64,000 nucleotides of DNA from Pareuzebyella sediminis. GTDB lineage: Bacteria; Bacteroidota; Bacteroidia; Flavobacteriales; Flavobacteriaceae. The DNA lies in assembly GCF_008367235.1 (NCBI RefSeq), contig NZ_VTZS01000004.1, positions 310,001-374,000 on the forward strand. The letters run 5' to 3'. Positions 44,976-55,800 of the stretch are shown in pieces. A model generated the notes under the pieces. That model saw only the letters and a list, made by a program, of their open reading frames with translations, was not told the origin of the DNA and did no database searches. A program made the position numbers and the translations under genes. The first letter of the stretch is position 1. Every line of letters begins with the position of its first letter.

Positions 44976-45998
44976 ATGAACGAGTATTTAGACCCCACCG
45001 GAGAACACTTTTCGCGAGAGGAAATCGATATAGAAAGGGCTTTGCGCCCAATTACCTTCGATGATTTTGCCGGACAGGACCAAGTTTTAGAAAATTTAAA
45101 AGTATTCGTAGAAGCCGCAAATTTACGCGGGGAAGCCTTAGACCACACTCTGTTTCATGGCCCCCCTGGCTTAGGTAAGACCACATTGGCACATATTTTG
45201 GCCAATGAACTCGGAGTGGGAATTAAAATTACATCGGGCCCGGTGTTGGATAAACCCGGTGATTTGGCCGGCCTCCTGACCAACCTGGAAGAACGTGATG
45301 TACTTTTTATAGATGAAATACATCGTCTGAGTCCCATAGTCGAAGAATACCTTTACTCGGCCATGGAAGACTACAAAATTGATATTATGATAGAAACCGG
45401 TCCCAATGCTAGATCGGTTCAAATAAACTTGAACCCATTTACCTTGATAGGTGCTACAACGCGATCTGGTCTTTTGACCTCTCCAATGAGAGCCCGTTTC
45501 GGAATACAGAGCCGGTTACAGTATTACTCTACAGAGCTTCTTTCTACCATTGTCGAACGAAGTGCCGAAATTTTAAAAGTTCCGATAACAAATGACGCCG
45601 CCATAGAAATTGCCGGTAGAAGTAGAGGTACTCCGCGTATTTGTAATGCACTTTTAAGACGGGTAAGGGATTTTGCCCAAATCAAAGGGAATGGTAATAT
45701 CGATATTGATATTTCGAGGTTCGGTCTGAAAGCCCTCAACGTAGATGCACACGGATTAGACGAAATGGACAACAAAATACTCGTAACGATTATCGACAAA
45801 TTTAAAGGGGGCCCTGTAGGTATTACCACCTTGGCGACCGCGGTTTCTGAAAGTTCCGAAACTATAGAAGAAGTATATGAACCTTTTTTGATACAAGAGG
45901 GATTCATCATGCGCACACCCCGGGGGAGGGAGGCGACTGAATTAGCCTACAAGCATTTGGGGCGTATCAAGGGAGGGCAGCAACCGGGATTGTTTTGA
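44976..45998 (+). CDS. ruvB: Holliday junction branch migration ATPase RuvB
   Basis: Hexameric motor that moves Holliday junctions with RuvA. The 340-residue protein has the usual N-terminus ([21 protein letters not shown] in parts), Walker [10 protein letters not shown], Walker [10 protein letters not shown], the [17 protein letters not shown] segment with the arginine finger, and the C-terminal winged-helix domain with TPRGRE. The start at 44976 gives the usual N-terminus; an in-frame ATG 33 bases upstream lies before the -7 box and would add unrelated residues. It overlaps the P450 start by three bases (TTGA). ruvA is 7 kb downstream, not adjacent. Confidence 0.97.
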   Translation: MNEYLDPTGEHFSREEIDIERALRPITFDDFAGQDQVLENLKVFVEAANLRGEALDHTLFHGPPGLGKTTLAHILANELGVGIKITSGPVLDKPGDLAGLLTNLEERDVLFIDEIHRLSPIVEEYLYSAMEDYKIDIMIETGPNARSVQINLNPFTLIGATTRSGLLTSPMRARFGIQSRLQYYSTELLSTIVERSAEILKVPITNDAAIEIAGRSRGTPRICNALLRRVRDFAQIKGNGNIDIDISRFGLKALNVDAHGLDEMDNKILVTIIDKFKGGPVGITTLATAVSESSETIEEVYEPFLIQEGFIMRTPRGREATELAYKHLGRIKGGQQPGLF

Positions 45999-47323
45999 GA
46001 TCTGAAATTCCAACGGTACCTTGGAAAGAGGTATTGAAAAAACGGAAGCAAATACTAAAGAATCCCTTACCTTTTCATAAAGAGTACTTCAAAATATATG
46101 GGGATACTTTCCGTGTTAATTTAGGAAACCGAAATAATTGGGTCTTTACACGGAACCCCGAGACGATAAAATATATTCTTCAGACTAACCAAAGAAATTA
46201 CCATAAATCTACGCTACAGACTAAAGATCTGGCAAAATATGTGGGTCATGGGTTATTGACTTCAAACGGGGCTTCCTGGCGTACGCATCGCAGAATGATT
46301 CAACCCGCTTTTCATAAAAAGAAACTCGTAGGGCTTCTCGAAATCATGTTGAAGGCCGTACGGAGTGAATTAAAAAATATGAAGTTCGATAAAGAATATA
46401 ATATATTTCCCATGTTGGGTGATCTCGCCTTTCAAGTCGTCGCCCAATCCCTATTTAGTGCAGATGATATTAGGGAAAGTATGCAAAGGCTTAAGCACAT
46501 TACAATGAGCAATCAAAAGATGCTGATCAAAGAAATGCGCTTGCCTTACTTAAAATGGTGGTTTCGTTTAAATGGTAATATCGGAAAACATCTAAAAATG
46601 GGTCAGGAGGCTAGGGCTATTTTAGATACCCTCCTTGAAAGGCGTCTAGCTTCTAAAGTCAAGAAGGAAGACCTTTTAGATATGCTTTTGACCGCTAGAT
46701 ATGAAGATGGTACGCCAATGTCAAGGAAGCAACTGTTGGATGAAGTGTTGATTCTTTTTGTGGCTGGTCATGAAACGACTGCAAATGCATTGGGTTTTAC
46801 CTTACTGCTCTTGGCCGGACATCCTGAATATCAAGAGAAATTGTTCGATGAAGTCAAAAATGTAGATTTGGCGGAAGATGATTTGATGGCACAGCTAGAG
46901 CGCCTTACATTTACGAAACAGTGCATCGAAGAAGCGATGCGACTCTATCCACCCGCCTATTTTTTCGACAGGGTAAGTCAAACTGATGATGTGGTAAATG
47001 GTATGAGCTATAAGAAAGGTACGGTTTGGTTGATGAGTATTTATGAACTGCACCGGCATGAAGGATTTTGGAAAAATCCTGGAGATTTTATGCCCGAACG
47101 TTTTGATGCTAAAAATAGAAAGAACGTGTCGGACCATTATTTTCCATTTGGGGCCGGCCCAAGAATGTGTATCGGGAATAATTTTGCCATGTACGAAATG
47201 ATAATGACCGTTGCTATACTTTTAAAGGAATATAAGATAACGTCTTCTTTGAAAACAATTGAGCTGAACCCTTTAATTACTTTAAAGCCCTTGGCCGTAC
47301 CTTTAAAAATTCAAACCCGTTAG
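45995..47323 (+). CDS. Cytochrome P450 with TTG start
   Basis: Heme monooxygenase of unknown substrate, 442 residues. The I-helix motif AGHETT (about 256-261), the ExxR motif in EEAMRLYPP and the heme loop [13 protein letters not shown] with the Cys ligand at about residue 392 are all present. It looks most like the class of soluble fatty-acid- or terpenoid-type P450s of bacteria, but the substrate cannot be assigned. No in-frame ATG occurs before about residue 103, so the TTG at 45995, which overlaps the ruvB stop codon, is the likely start. queG starts directly after its TAG stop codon. No ferredoxin partner is seen next to it. Confidence 0.9.
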   Translation: MRSEIPTVPWKEVLKKRKQILKNPLPFHKEYFKIYGDTFRVNLGNRNNWVFTRNPETIKYILQTNQRNYHKSTLQTKDLAKYVGHGLLTSNGASWRTHRRMIQPAFHKKKLVGLLEIMLKAVRSELKNMKFDKEYNIFPMLGDLAFQVVAQSLFSADDIRESMQRLKHITMSNQKMLIKEMRLPYLKWWFRLNGNIGKHLKMGQEARAILDTLLERRLASKVKKEDLLDMLLTARYEDGTPMSRKQLLDEVLILFVAGHETTANALGFTLLLLAGHPEYQEKLFDEVKNVDLAEDDLMAQLERLTFTKQCIEEAMRLYPPAYFFDRVSQTDDVVNGMSYKKGTVWLMSIYELHRHEGFWKNPGDFMPERFDAKNRKNVSDHYFPFGAGPRMCIGNNFAMYEMIMTVAILLKEYKITSSLKTIELNPLITLKPLAVPLKIQTR

Positions 47324-48247
47324 ATGAGAGCCATTGCTGAAGATCGCTCGAAACTGATTAAGGCCGAAGCCAAACGCCTCGGCTTTTTGTCGTGTGGCAT
47401 ATCAAAGGCCGAGTTTTTAGAGCAAGAGGCGCCCAGGCTCGAAAAATGGCTTGCCAAGAATATGCAGGGGGAGATGCACTATATGGAAAATCACTTTGAC
47501 AAACGTCTTGACCCAAGACTTTTGGTCGATGGGGCAAAATCTGTAATCTCCCTACTCTTGAATTATTATCCCGAAGACAAGCAGATTGAAAACACTTATA
47601 AGATTTCTAAATATGCCTACGGCAAAGATTACCACCATGTGATCAAGTCGAAACTAAAGGAGTTGCAAGAATTTATCGCACAAGAGATTGGGGAGGTCAA
47701 TGGACGTGCATTTGTTGATTCGGCGCCTGTTTTGGACAAAGCTTGGGCAGCGAAAAGCGGATTGGGATGGATCGGCAAAAACAGCAATCTCCTTACGCAA
47801 CAGGTAGGGTCGTTCTATTTTATTGCAGAACTGATTGTCGATTTGGAATTACAATATGACACTCCGGTTACAGATCATTGTGGTACCTGTACGGCCTGTA
47901 TTGATGCTTGTCCGACCCAGGCTATTACCGACCCATATATTGTAGACGGGAGCAAGTGTATTTCTTATTTTACTATTGAACTGAAAAATGAAATACCAGC
48001 GGAATTCCAGGGCAAATTCGATGATTGGATGTTCGGCTGCGACATTTGCCAAGACGTTTGCCCTTGGAACCGTTTTTCCGTACCCCATAATGAACCACTT
48101 TTCGACCCTCATCCTGAACTACCATCTATGACTAAAAAAGATTGGGAAGAGATTACGGAAGACGTGTTTAAAAAGGTATTTCGAAAATCAGCGGTGAAAC
48201 GCACAAAATTTTCAGGATTGAAAAGAAATATCGACTTTCTCAAATAA
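47324..48247 (+). CDS. queG: Epoxyqueuosine reductase QueG
   Basis: Last step of queuosine synthesis in tRNA, reducing epoxyqueuosine; a cobalamin- and iron-sulfur-dependent enzyme. The 307-residue protein has the family N-terminal domain ([19 protein letters not shown]), the [13 protein letters not shown] segment, and two 4Fe-4S motifs, [12 protein letters not shown] at about 187-198 and CDICQDVCP at about 237-245. The ATG at 47324 comes directly after the P450 stop codon TAG, so it is the third gene of a compact ruvB-P450-queG run. The length is slightly below the 350-380 of enteric QueG, as in other bacteria lacking the C-terminal HEAT part. Confidence 0.96.
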   Translation: MRAIAEDRSKLIKAEAKRLGFLSCGISKAEFLEQEAPRLEKWLAKNMQGEMHYMENHFDKRLDPRLLVDGAKSVISLLLNYYPEDKQIENTYKISKYAYGKDYHHVIKSKLKELQEFIAQEIGEVNGRAFVDSAPVLDKAWAAKSGLGWIGKNSNLLTQQVGSFYFIAELIVDLELQYDTPVTDHCGTCTACIDACPTQAITDPYIVDGSKCISYFTIELKNEIPAEFQGKFDDWMFGCDICQDVCPWNRFSVPHNEPLFDPHPELPSMTKKDWEEITEDVFKKVFRKSAVKRTKFSGLKRNIDFLK

Positions 48248-48388
48248 AACGTATTCTTCTCAAACGTTTGAGTTGTAAAATCCTCAATTTTCACACCCAA
48301 AAAGTATCGAAATAAGGTAGTTTGTAGTATATTTTGGGGATATTCCCAAGTCATTGTCAATTATAACCGCAATCAAAACCAAACTGCA

Positions 48389-49726
48389 ATGAAAATCAAG
48401 AAACCAAAACTTTCCTTTTGGCAGATATTTAATATGAATGTTGGGTTCTTAGGAATTCAATACAGCTTTGGACTACAACAAACCGCGGTAAACCCGATAT
48501 TCCTTTATTTAGGTGCCCCGGAAGATATGCTTCCCATATTGAATATCGCGGGTCCGGTTACAGGTTTAATTATACAACCAATTATCGGGGCCATGTCCGA
48601 TAAGACATGGTCGCCCAAATGGGGCCGAAGAAAACCTTATTTCTTGATCGGTGCGCTCTTGGGCAGCATTTGTTTATTTGCCTTTCCGACCAGTCCGACA
48701 CTTTGGTTTGCAGTCGGACTCTTATGGATTCTGGATGTGGGAAATAACATGGCCATGGAGCCCTATAGGGCCTTTGTAGGGGATAAACTGCCGGAAGAGC
48801 AATTAAGCCTGGGCTATCAGATGCAAAGCCTTTTCGTAGGTGCCGGCATCTTGTTGGCCAATGGTTCCATAGTGCTTTTTCAGAAGTTTTTCGGTGGGGA
48901 ATCGGTCGAGGTTGCCGGAGCTATTCCGACCTGGTTGTATTATTCGTTTTATATAGGGGCGATTTTGTCTATCACTACCATTGTATGGTCGGTACTTAAA
49001 ACTCCGGAAATTCCGCCCACTGACGAAGAGTTACTAGACATAAATACCGCGAAGGGGAAACCAATAAGGACCCGTATGGCAAAGCCTTTCCTTGAAATAG
49101 TCGAAGCGGTCAAGCAAATGCCCAAGTTCATGTGGAAACTGGGGGCCGTATATTTATTTCAATGGTATGCGCTTTTTGTCTATTGGCAGTATATTACCCC
49201 CTTATTTAAACTTACTTTAGGTTATTCTACGTCAGAGGCAGCTTCACAGGCTGCCCAAATGAGCCTGACCTATAATATAGTCACGATGGTCGTAGCCCTG
49301 GGTCTTGTGCCCCTTACCCTGAGATTTGGCGGTAAAAAGATTTATGCTTACAGCCTGTTCGGTACGGCCATAGCCCTTATTTCGATTACATTTATAGAAG
49401 ATCCCTTACTTGTATTGGCCCCCATGGTACTCTTTGGTATCGGGTGGGCGGCAATGATGGGCATTCCCTATACCATGGTTTCGAAAATCGTACCCCAGGA
49501 AAGAAGAGGGGTTTACATGGGCATACTGAATATGATGATCGTGATTCCTATGGGTATCGAGACGTTGACTTTCGGCCCCATCTATAAATATCTACTGGGC
49601 GATAATGCCATAAACGCCATGCTTTTTGCAGGAGGCTTCTTTGTTCTCGCGGCTATCTTGGCAATGAGATTGAAAGAAGAAAGGTCTGCAGAAGAAGAGT
49701 CCATCTACACCTTGGACGAGGAATGA
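48389..49726 (+). CDS. MFS transporter (SLC45/sucrose-maltose type)
   Basis: A 445-residue inner-membrane transporter with about twelve helices and the GPH/sucrose-type signature: SDKTWSPKWGRRKPY (near 71-85) in the first cytoplasmic loop. The FWQIFNMNVGFLGIQYSFGLQQ N-terminus in parts is typical of Bacteroidota members that take up disaccharides in symport with protons. The substrate is not established; no glycosidase gene lies beside it. It is on the same strand as queG (142-base gap) and maeB (101-base gap), each with room for its own promoter. Confidence 0.9.
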   Translation: MKIKKPKLSFWQIFNMNVGFLGIQYSFGLQQTAVNPIFLYLGAPEDMLPILNIAGPVTGLIIQPIIGAMSDKTWSPKWGRRKPYFLIGALLGSICLFAFPTSPTLWFAVGLLWILDVGNNMAMEPYRAFVGDKLPEEQLSLGYQMQSLFVGAGILLANGSIVLFQKFFGGESVEVAGAIPTWLYYSFYIGAILSITTIVWSVLKTPEIPPTDEELLDINTAKGKPIRTRMAKPFLEIVEAVKQMPKFMWKLGAVYLFQWYALFVYWQYITPLFKLTLGYSTSEAASQAAQMSLTYNIVTMVVALGLVPLTLRFGGKKIYAYSLFGTAIALISITFIEDPLLVLAPMVLFGIGWAAMMGIPYTMVSKIVPQERRGVYMGILNMMIVIPMGIETLTFGPIYKYLLGDNAINAMLFAGGFFVLAAILAMRLKEERSAEEESIYTLDEE

Positions 49727-49792
49727 TTTACTGGCTTGCGATTTTAAATAGATTATTGAGGCATGTTTGTACCGCCGTTTCAAGAATACCCT

Positions 49793-49800
49793 TAAATTTG
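49793..49800 (+). promoter_or_regulatory. maeB: -7 box (TAAATTTG) of maeB
   Basis: Exact TAnnTTTG match ending 27 bases before the ATG. A TTTG lies at 49766-49769, 23 bases upstream, longer than the usual spacing. Confidence 0.5.
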
Positions 49801-49827
49801 TTTTCCTAAAACCATAGGTCATCAGTC

Positions 49828-52122
49828 ATGAGCAAACAGAAACAACGGAGGGAAGCCTTAGTATATCATGCGAAGCCCCAACCCGGAAAAATAAAAATTG
49901 TTCCCACAAAACCTTATGCTACCCAGCGTGATCTGGCGCTAGCTTATTCTCCAGGGGTTGCAGAACCTTGTCTTGAAATTGCCAAAGACAAGGAGAATGC
50001 ATATAAATATACCTCAAAAGGTAATTTGGTGGCCGTAATTTCTAACGGTACGGCTGTCTTAGGTTTGGGTAACATCGGTCCCGAGGCATCAAAGCCGGTT
50101 ATGGAAGGCAAAGGGTTACTATTTAAGATATTCGCCGATATCGATGGAATGGATATTGAAATTGATACCGAGGACGTAGACAAATTCGTGGAAACTGTTA
50201 AAATGATCGCTCCGACCTTTGGCGGTATAAACCTCGAGGACATCAAGGCGCCCGAAGCCTTTGAAATCGAAAGAAGGCTCAAGGAAGAGCTAGATATACC
50301 GGTGATGCACGACGATCAGCATGGCACTGCAATAATTTCTGCCTCTGCTCTTTTGAACGCACTCGAACTGGCCGATAAGAAAATGGAAGAAGTGCAAATA
50401 GTAATCAGTGGCGCCGGGGCCGCAGCGGTTTCTTGCACGAAATTATACAAGGCCTTTGGTGCCAAAGCTGAAAATATTGTAATGCTCGACAGTAAAGGCG
50501 TTATAAGAAAGGATGCAAAAAACCTTTCGCCTTCTAAACTCGAGTTTGCTACCGATCGAAAGATTGACACGTTAGCCGAGGCGATGCAAAACGCCGATGT
50601 TTTTATCGGTCTTTCCATCGCGGATATTTTTACGCCTGACATGTTGAAATCAATGGCCGACAATCCGATTGTATTCGCCATGGCCAATCCAAACCCCGAA
50701 ATAAACTATGACTTGGCCATGAAAACCCGAAAGGACATCATTATGGCGACCGGGCGTTCCGACCATCCGAACCAAGTGAACAACGTACTTGGTTTTCCTT
50801 TCATATTCAGGGGGGCACTAGATGTTCGGGCAACATCCATCAACGAAGAAATGAAAATGGCTGCGGTCAAGGCGTTGGCCGATCTGGCCAAACAACCCGT
50901 GCCGGAACAAGTGAATATCGCCTATGGCGAGACACGCCTTACCTTTGGCAGGGACTATATCATTCCGAAACCTTTTGATCAACGATTGATCTCCGAGATT
51001 CCTCCAGCAGTGGCAAAAGCTGCGATGGATAGCGGCGTAGCCAAGCACCCTATAGAAGACTGGGACAAATACAAGGAAGAGTTGATGCAGCGCTCCGGCA
51101 ATGATAATAAGGTGGTTCGCTTGTTACATAATAGGGCAAAACAGAGTATAAAGCGTATAGTTTTTGCGGAAGCAGATCATCTCGATGTATTAAAGGCAGC
51201 ACAAATAGTTTATGAAGAAGGTATTGCCGAACCTATATTGTTGGGTAAAAAGGAAATCATAGTAGAGCTTAAGAAAGAATTGGAGTTCGATGCGGATATT
51301 CCCATTTTAGACCCGACCTCAGAGGAGTTTGATGAAAAGCACATTCGTTATGCGACCAAGTTCTGGGAAAAAAGAAAGCGAAGTGGTACTACGTTGTACA
51401 GCTCGAAAATAAAAATGCGGGAGCGTAATTACTTTGGTGCGATGATGGTCATGGAAGGTGATGCCGATGGAATGATATCTGGATATTCAAGGGCATACCC
51501 CACCGTGGTGAAACCGATTTTTGAAGTCATTGGAAGAGCATTAAATGTAAAGAAGGTGGCCACTGTGAATATCATGATTACGAATAAAGGCCCCTTGTTT
51601 TTGGCGGATACTTCGATAAATATCGATCCGAATGCTGAAGAAATAGCTGAAATTGCTCAAATGACCGCCAGGGTAGCCGCCACTTTTGGTTTTGATCCTG
51701 TATTGGCCCTGCTCTCCTATGCCAATTTTGGATCTTCAAATCATCCCCATGCCAAAAAAGTCAGGGAAGCCGTTCGTATTCTTCACGAAACGAATCCCGA
51801 ATTGGTAGTCGATGGAGAAATTCAGACCGATTTTGCATTGAACAGGGAATTACTCCAAAGCCAATTTCCATTTTCAAAATTAGCTGGGAAAAGGGTCAAT
51901 ACCTTGATTTTCCCAAATTTGGAATCTGCCAATATCACATACAAGCTATTGAAGGAACTCAATGGTGCCGATTCTATCGGGCCCATTATGGTCGGATTGA
52001 GAAAATCTGTACACATTTTGCAATTGGGAGCCAGCGTAGACGAGATGGTCAATATGACGGCCGTTGCTGTTATTGACGCTCAGGAACGCGAAAGACGAAA
52101 AAAGGCTAAAGTAGCAGAGTAA
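49828..52122 (+). CDS. maeB: NADP-dependent malic enzyme with phosphotransacetylase-like domain
   Basis: Oxidatively decarboxylates malate to pyruvate, giving NADPH. The 764-residue protein has the malic enzyme part at 1-430 ([25 protein letters not shown], and the NAD(P)-binding [11 protein letters not shown]) and a C-terminal phosphotransacetylase-like domain at about 430-760 ([21 protein letters not shown] in parts), which in MaeB-type enzymes is regulatory and not required for catalysis. Length matches the family. It is preceded by its own -7 box; ruvA follows after 149 bases. Confidence 0.97.
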   Translation: MSKQKQRREALVYHAKPQPGKIKIVPTKPYATQRDLALAYSPGVAEPCLEIAKDKENAYKYTSKGNLVAVISNGTAVLGLGNIGPEASKPVMEGKGLLFKIFADIDGMDIEIDTEDVDKFVETVKMIAPTFGGINLEDIKAPEAFEIERRLKEELDIPVMHDDQHGTAIISASALLNALELADKKMEEVQIVISGAGAAAVSCTKLYKAFGAKAENIVMLDSKGVIRKDAKNLSPSKLEFATDRKIDTLAEAMQNADVFIGLSIADIFTPDMLKSMADNPIVFAMANPNPEINYDLAMKTRKDIIMATGRSDHPNQVNNVLGFPFIFRGALDVRATSINEEMKMAAVKALADLAKQPVPEQVNIAYGETRLTFGRDYIIPKPFDQRLISEIPPAVAKAAMDSGVAKHPIEDWDKYKEELMQRSGNDNKVVRLLHNRAKQSIKRIVFAEADHLDVLKAAQIVYEEGIAEPILLGKKEIIVELKKELEFDADIPILDPTSEEFDEKHIRYATKFWEKRKRSGTTLYSSKIKMRERNYFGAMMVMEGDADGMISGYSRAYPTVVKPIFEVIGRALNVKKVATVNIMITNKGPLFLADTSINIDPNAEEIAEIAQMTARVAATFGFDPVLALLSYANFGSSNHPHAKKVREAVRILHETNPELVVDGEIQTDFALNRELLQSQFPFSKLAGKRVNTLIFPNLESANITYKLLKELNGADSIGPIMVGLRKSVHILQLGASVDEMVNMTAVAVIDAQERERRKKAKVAE

Positions 52123-52271
52123 GCCGTTTTTCAGCTTTGAATGCATAGTGGCTTGATTCCATAATAAATATGAGTAATCGAACAACTTATTGGTAGGCCA
52201 TGATTTGAACAAGCCCTTGGTATGGGTTTGTTAGACACCGTATCAAAGACAATGATTAGAACCTAAACGCT

Positions 52272-52853
52272 ATGATTCATCACCTAAAAGGCAAACTTGT
52301 TGAAAAGAATCCCACCGATGTTGTGATAGAATGCTGCGGAGTAGGCTATTTCGTAAACATTTCATTACACACTTTTTCAAGAATAGGTGATGCCGAGCAA
52401 ATACAGCTTTTTACACATCTCCAGGTAAAAGAAGATTCCCATACCTTATTTGGTTTTTCAGAGAAATCGGAGCGCGAAATTTTCAGGTTACTACTTTCGG
52501 TTTCCGGTATCGGAAGCAGCACGGCCCGAACCATGCTTTCTTCACTTTCTCCGGCGCAAATAAGGGATGCCATTGCGAATGGCAATGTGCCTACTATTCA
52601 GTCAATCAAAGGCATAGGTGCCAAAACCGCACAACGCGTCATTCTTGATCTTCGAGATAAGATTTTAAAAGTCTACGATATTGACGAACTTTCCTCGCCT
52701 GCGAACAATACAAATAAAGATGAAGCGTTATCTGCATTAGAGGTTCTTGGCTTTGCCAGAAGACCTGCCGAAAAAGTGGTAGATAAAGTGCTTTCCCAAG
52801 ACCCCTCTCAAAGCGTAGAGAACATTATAAAACTTGCGCTTAAAAATTTGTAA
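52272..52853 (+). CDS. ruvA: Holliday junction DNA-binding protein RuvA
   Basis: Tetrameric junction-binding subunit that loads RuvB. The 193-residue protein has the oligonucleotide-binding domain I (IHHLKGKLVEKNPTDVVIECCGVGYFV in parts), helix-hairpin-helix motifs in LLSVSGIGSSTARTML and QSIKGIGAKTAQRVIL, and the small C-terminal domain III after a flexible linker. It ends five bases before the TTG of sprA, so it is translationally close to that gene. The 149-base region before it has no clear promoter box. Confidence 0.98.
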   Translation: MIHHLKGKLVEKNPTDVVIECCGVGYFVNISLHTFSRIGDAEQIQLFTHLQVKEDSHTLFGFSEKSEREIFRLLLSVSGIGSSTARTMLSSLSPAQIRDAIANGNVPTIQSIKGIGAKTAQRVILDLRDKILKVYDIDELSSPANNTNKDEALSALEVLGFARRPAEKVVDKVLSQDPSQSVENIIKLALKNL

Positions 52854-52858
52854 CAATT

Positions 52859-55800
52859 TTGAATAACGGGGCCGAAAAATTACTTAAATCATCATTTAAG
52901 TGTACTCTCCTATTCTTGTTTTTCGTTATGGCTTCGGGCACTTCCTTTGCCCAAGATACCGAAGACGAGAATGACGGAGAGCAGCAGGTCGATTCGGTGA
53001 AGACTGGTTTTTCTTTGGGAAGTCTTAAGCTGGAAAACCCCGAAAGTATTGTCTCCAAATATATTTATGATCCAAAGCTCGATATGTACATCTACTCTGA
53101 AAAAGTAGGTGATTTTGATATCGGTTATCCTATTATCCTCACTCCAGATCAGTACTATGAACTAGTTCGGAAAGAAGGTATAAAAGATTACTTTAAGGAA
53201 AAGTCCGATGCCTTTTCCGGGAAAAAGGAGGGTAGTGAGGAAGCACGTAGAAATCTACTTCCGAATTTTTATGTGAATAATAATTTTTTCGAGTCCATCT
53301 TCGGAGGGAATACAATTGAAGTCATTCCCCAAGGATCCGTGGCCATGGATTTAGGGGTTATTTGGCAGAAAAATGATAATCCGGCCCTATCCCCCAGAAA
53401 CCGTACGAACCTATCCTTCGATTTTGATCAGCGGATAAGCCTGAGCATGTTAGGTAAGATTGGCGAACGCCTTCAGGTGACGGCCAATTATGATACGGAA
53501 GCCACTTTTGATTTTCAAAATATTGTTAAGCTCGATTACACCCCGACTGAAGACGATATCTTACAGTCGATCGAAGTAGGTAATGTAAATATGCCTCTTA
53601 ACAGTTCATTGATCACGGGCGCGCAAAGCCTATTCGGGGTCAAAACCCAATTACAGTTTGGCCGCACAAAGGTGACTGCCGTATTTTCTGAACAACGTTC
53701 GCAAAATAGTACGGTCGTAGCCCAAGGGGGAGGCACCTTGAGCGAGTTCTCGGTAACTGCCCTTGACTATGATGAAGACAAGCATTTCTTTTTGGCACAA
53801 TATTTCAGGGACAATTATGACCAAGCCCTTGCCAATTACCCCTATATAAGAAGCCAAGTTCAAATAACACGTTTAGAGGTGTGGGTCACCAATAGAAGCC
53901 AGCAAACGCTGAACGTTCGTAACGTCGTGGGTATTCAAGATCTAGGTGAATATGATCCGCTAAATGGGGTCGTCGACGCTAAGACCCGAATTTATAGGGA
54001 AATTGCGGGAAATAGCCCCCCATCAGGGTTTTTCAATCAGAACAATGGTCAACCCAATGCCCTTCCACGAAATAATGCGAATGATTATGATCCTGCTTTA
54101 ATCGGTTCCGGAGGCGCTCTGACCGCAAGTATAAGGGATATAGCCACTATCGAGCAAGGGTTTAATATACCTGGGTACCAGACCAATCAAGGGTTTGATT
54201 ATGCCTACTTGGAAAATGCACGAAAATTGGAACCGATTCGAGACTATCAGTTCAATTCCCAATTAGGCTATATTTCGTTGAACCAGCGGTTGAGCAATGA
54301 TGAAGTTTTGGCGGTGGCCTTTCAATACACGTACAATGGAAATGTATATCAAGTAGGGGAGTTTGCAAACGGCGGGGTTGATGCCACTTCGGTTTCGGGA
54401 GCCATCGAAAGCCCCATAATCAATAACAATACCCTCATTTTAAAATTACTCAAAAGTAATATAACCAATGTGTCGGATCCTATTTGGGATTTGATGATGA
54501 AAAATATCTATGCTACCGGTGCCTTTCGTTTAAGTCAGGAAGACTTTAAATTGAACATACTTTACAGCAACCCGACACCTAGAAATTATATTACTCCCGT
54601 AGACGATGCTACTTGGCCCGAAGGCTTACAAGACCGAATATTGTTGAATGTGTTCAATTTTGATCGATTGAACGTTTATAATGATGTGCAACCCGGAGGT
54701 GATGGTTTTTTTGATTTTATTCCCGGAATGACAGTTGATACCCAAAATGGTCAAATCATTTTTACTAAAGTAGAGCCGTTCGGTGAATATCTTTTCGAAC
54801 AATTGGGCGGTGGTGATTATGACCTTGCGAACAGTTACAACCCCAACCAAGAGCGGTATGTATTCAGGGATATGTACGAATTTACCAAAGCTGCCGCACT
54901 GCAAGACCCCGAGAAGAATAAATTCTTGCTGAAGGGAAGGTATAAATCAGAGGGAAGCAATGGCATTCCGATTGGAGCGTTCAATGTGCCACGAGGTTCT
55001 GTTCGGGTTACTGCGGGGGGTCGTCAACTGCAGGAAGGTATAGACTACACGGTCAACTATCAGACCGGTACAGTGCAAATTTTAGACCCCAGTCTCGAGG
55101 CCTCGAATACACCAATTAATATATCCGTTGAGAATAACGCGGTTTTCGGCCAACAGACCCGTAGGTTCACCGGAGTGAATGTGGAGCATCAATTCAATAA
55201 GAATTTTGTTATAGGAGCGACGTTGTTGAATCTAAACGAACGTCCACTTACCCAAAAATCTAATTTTGGGGTAGAACCGGTGAATAATACCATTTTTGGT
55301 TTTAATGGAAATTTTTCTACTGAAGTACCCTTCTTGACTCGTATGGTCAACAAATTACCCAATATTGATACGGACGTTCCTTCAAATGTTTCGGTACGGG
55401 GGGAAGTGGCTTGGTTGAAGCCCAATTCACCTAAAAATGCTGATTTTCAAGGAGAAACAACGACCTATTTAGATGATTTTGAAGGAGCACAAGCCTTGAT
55501 CGATATACGTTCGTCGTTAGGGTGGGCGTTAGCGAGTGTTCCCGATAGTATCGCCAAGGAGGCCCCTCCTGAACCTTTGGGGGAAGGATTCGGAAGGGCT
55601 AAGCTGGCTTGGTATACCATCGACCCCATATTTTATACCAATCAGCGACCATCGAGCATTAGCGATAGCGATATATCGACCAACGCAACAAGACGTATTT
55701 TTATAGATGAGGTGTTTCCTAAGGTCGAAGTGGCGCAGGGCCAGACCCGGCAGCAGACCACCCTTGATTTGGCCTATTATCCAAACTTAAAGGGCCCTTA

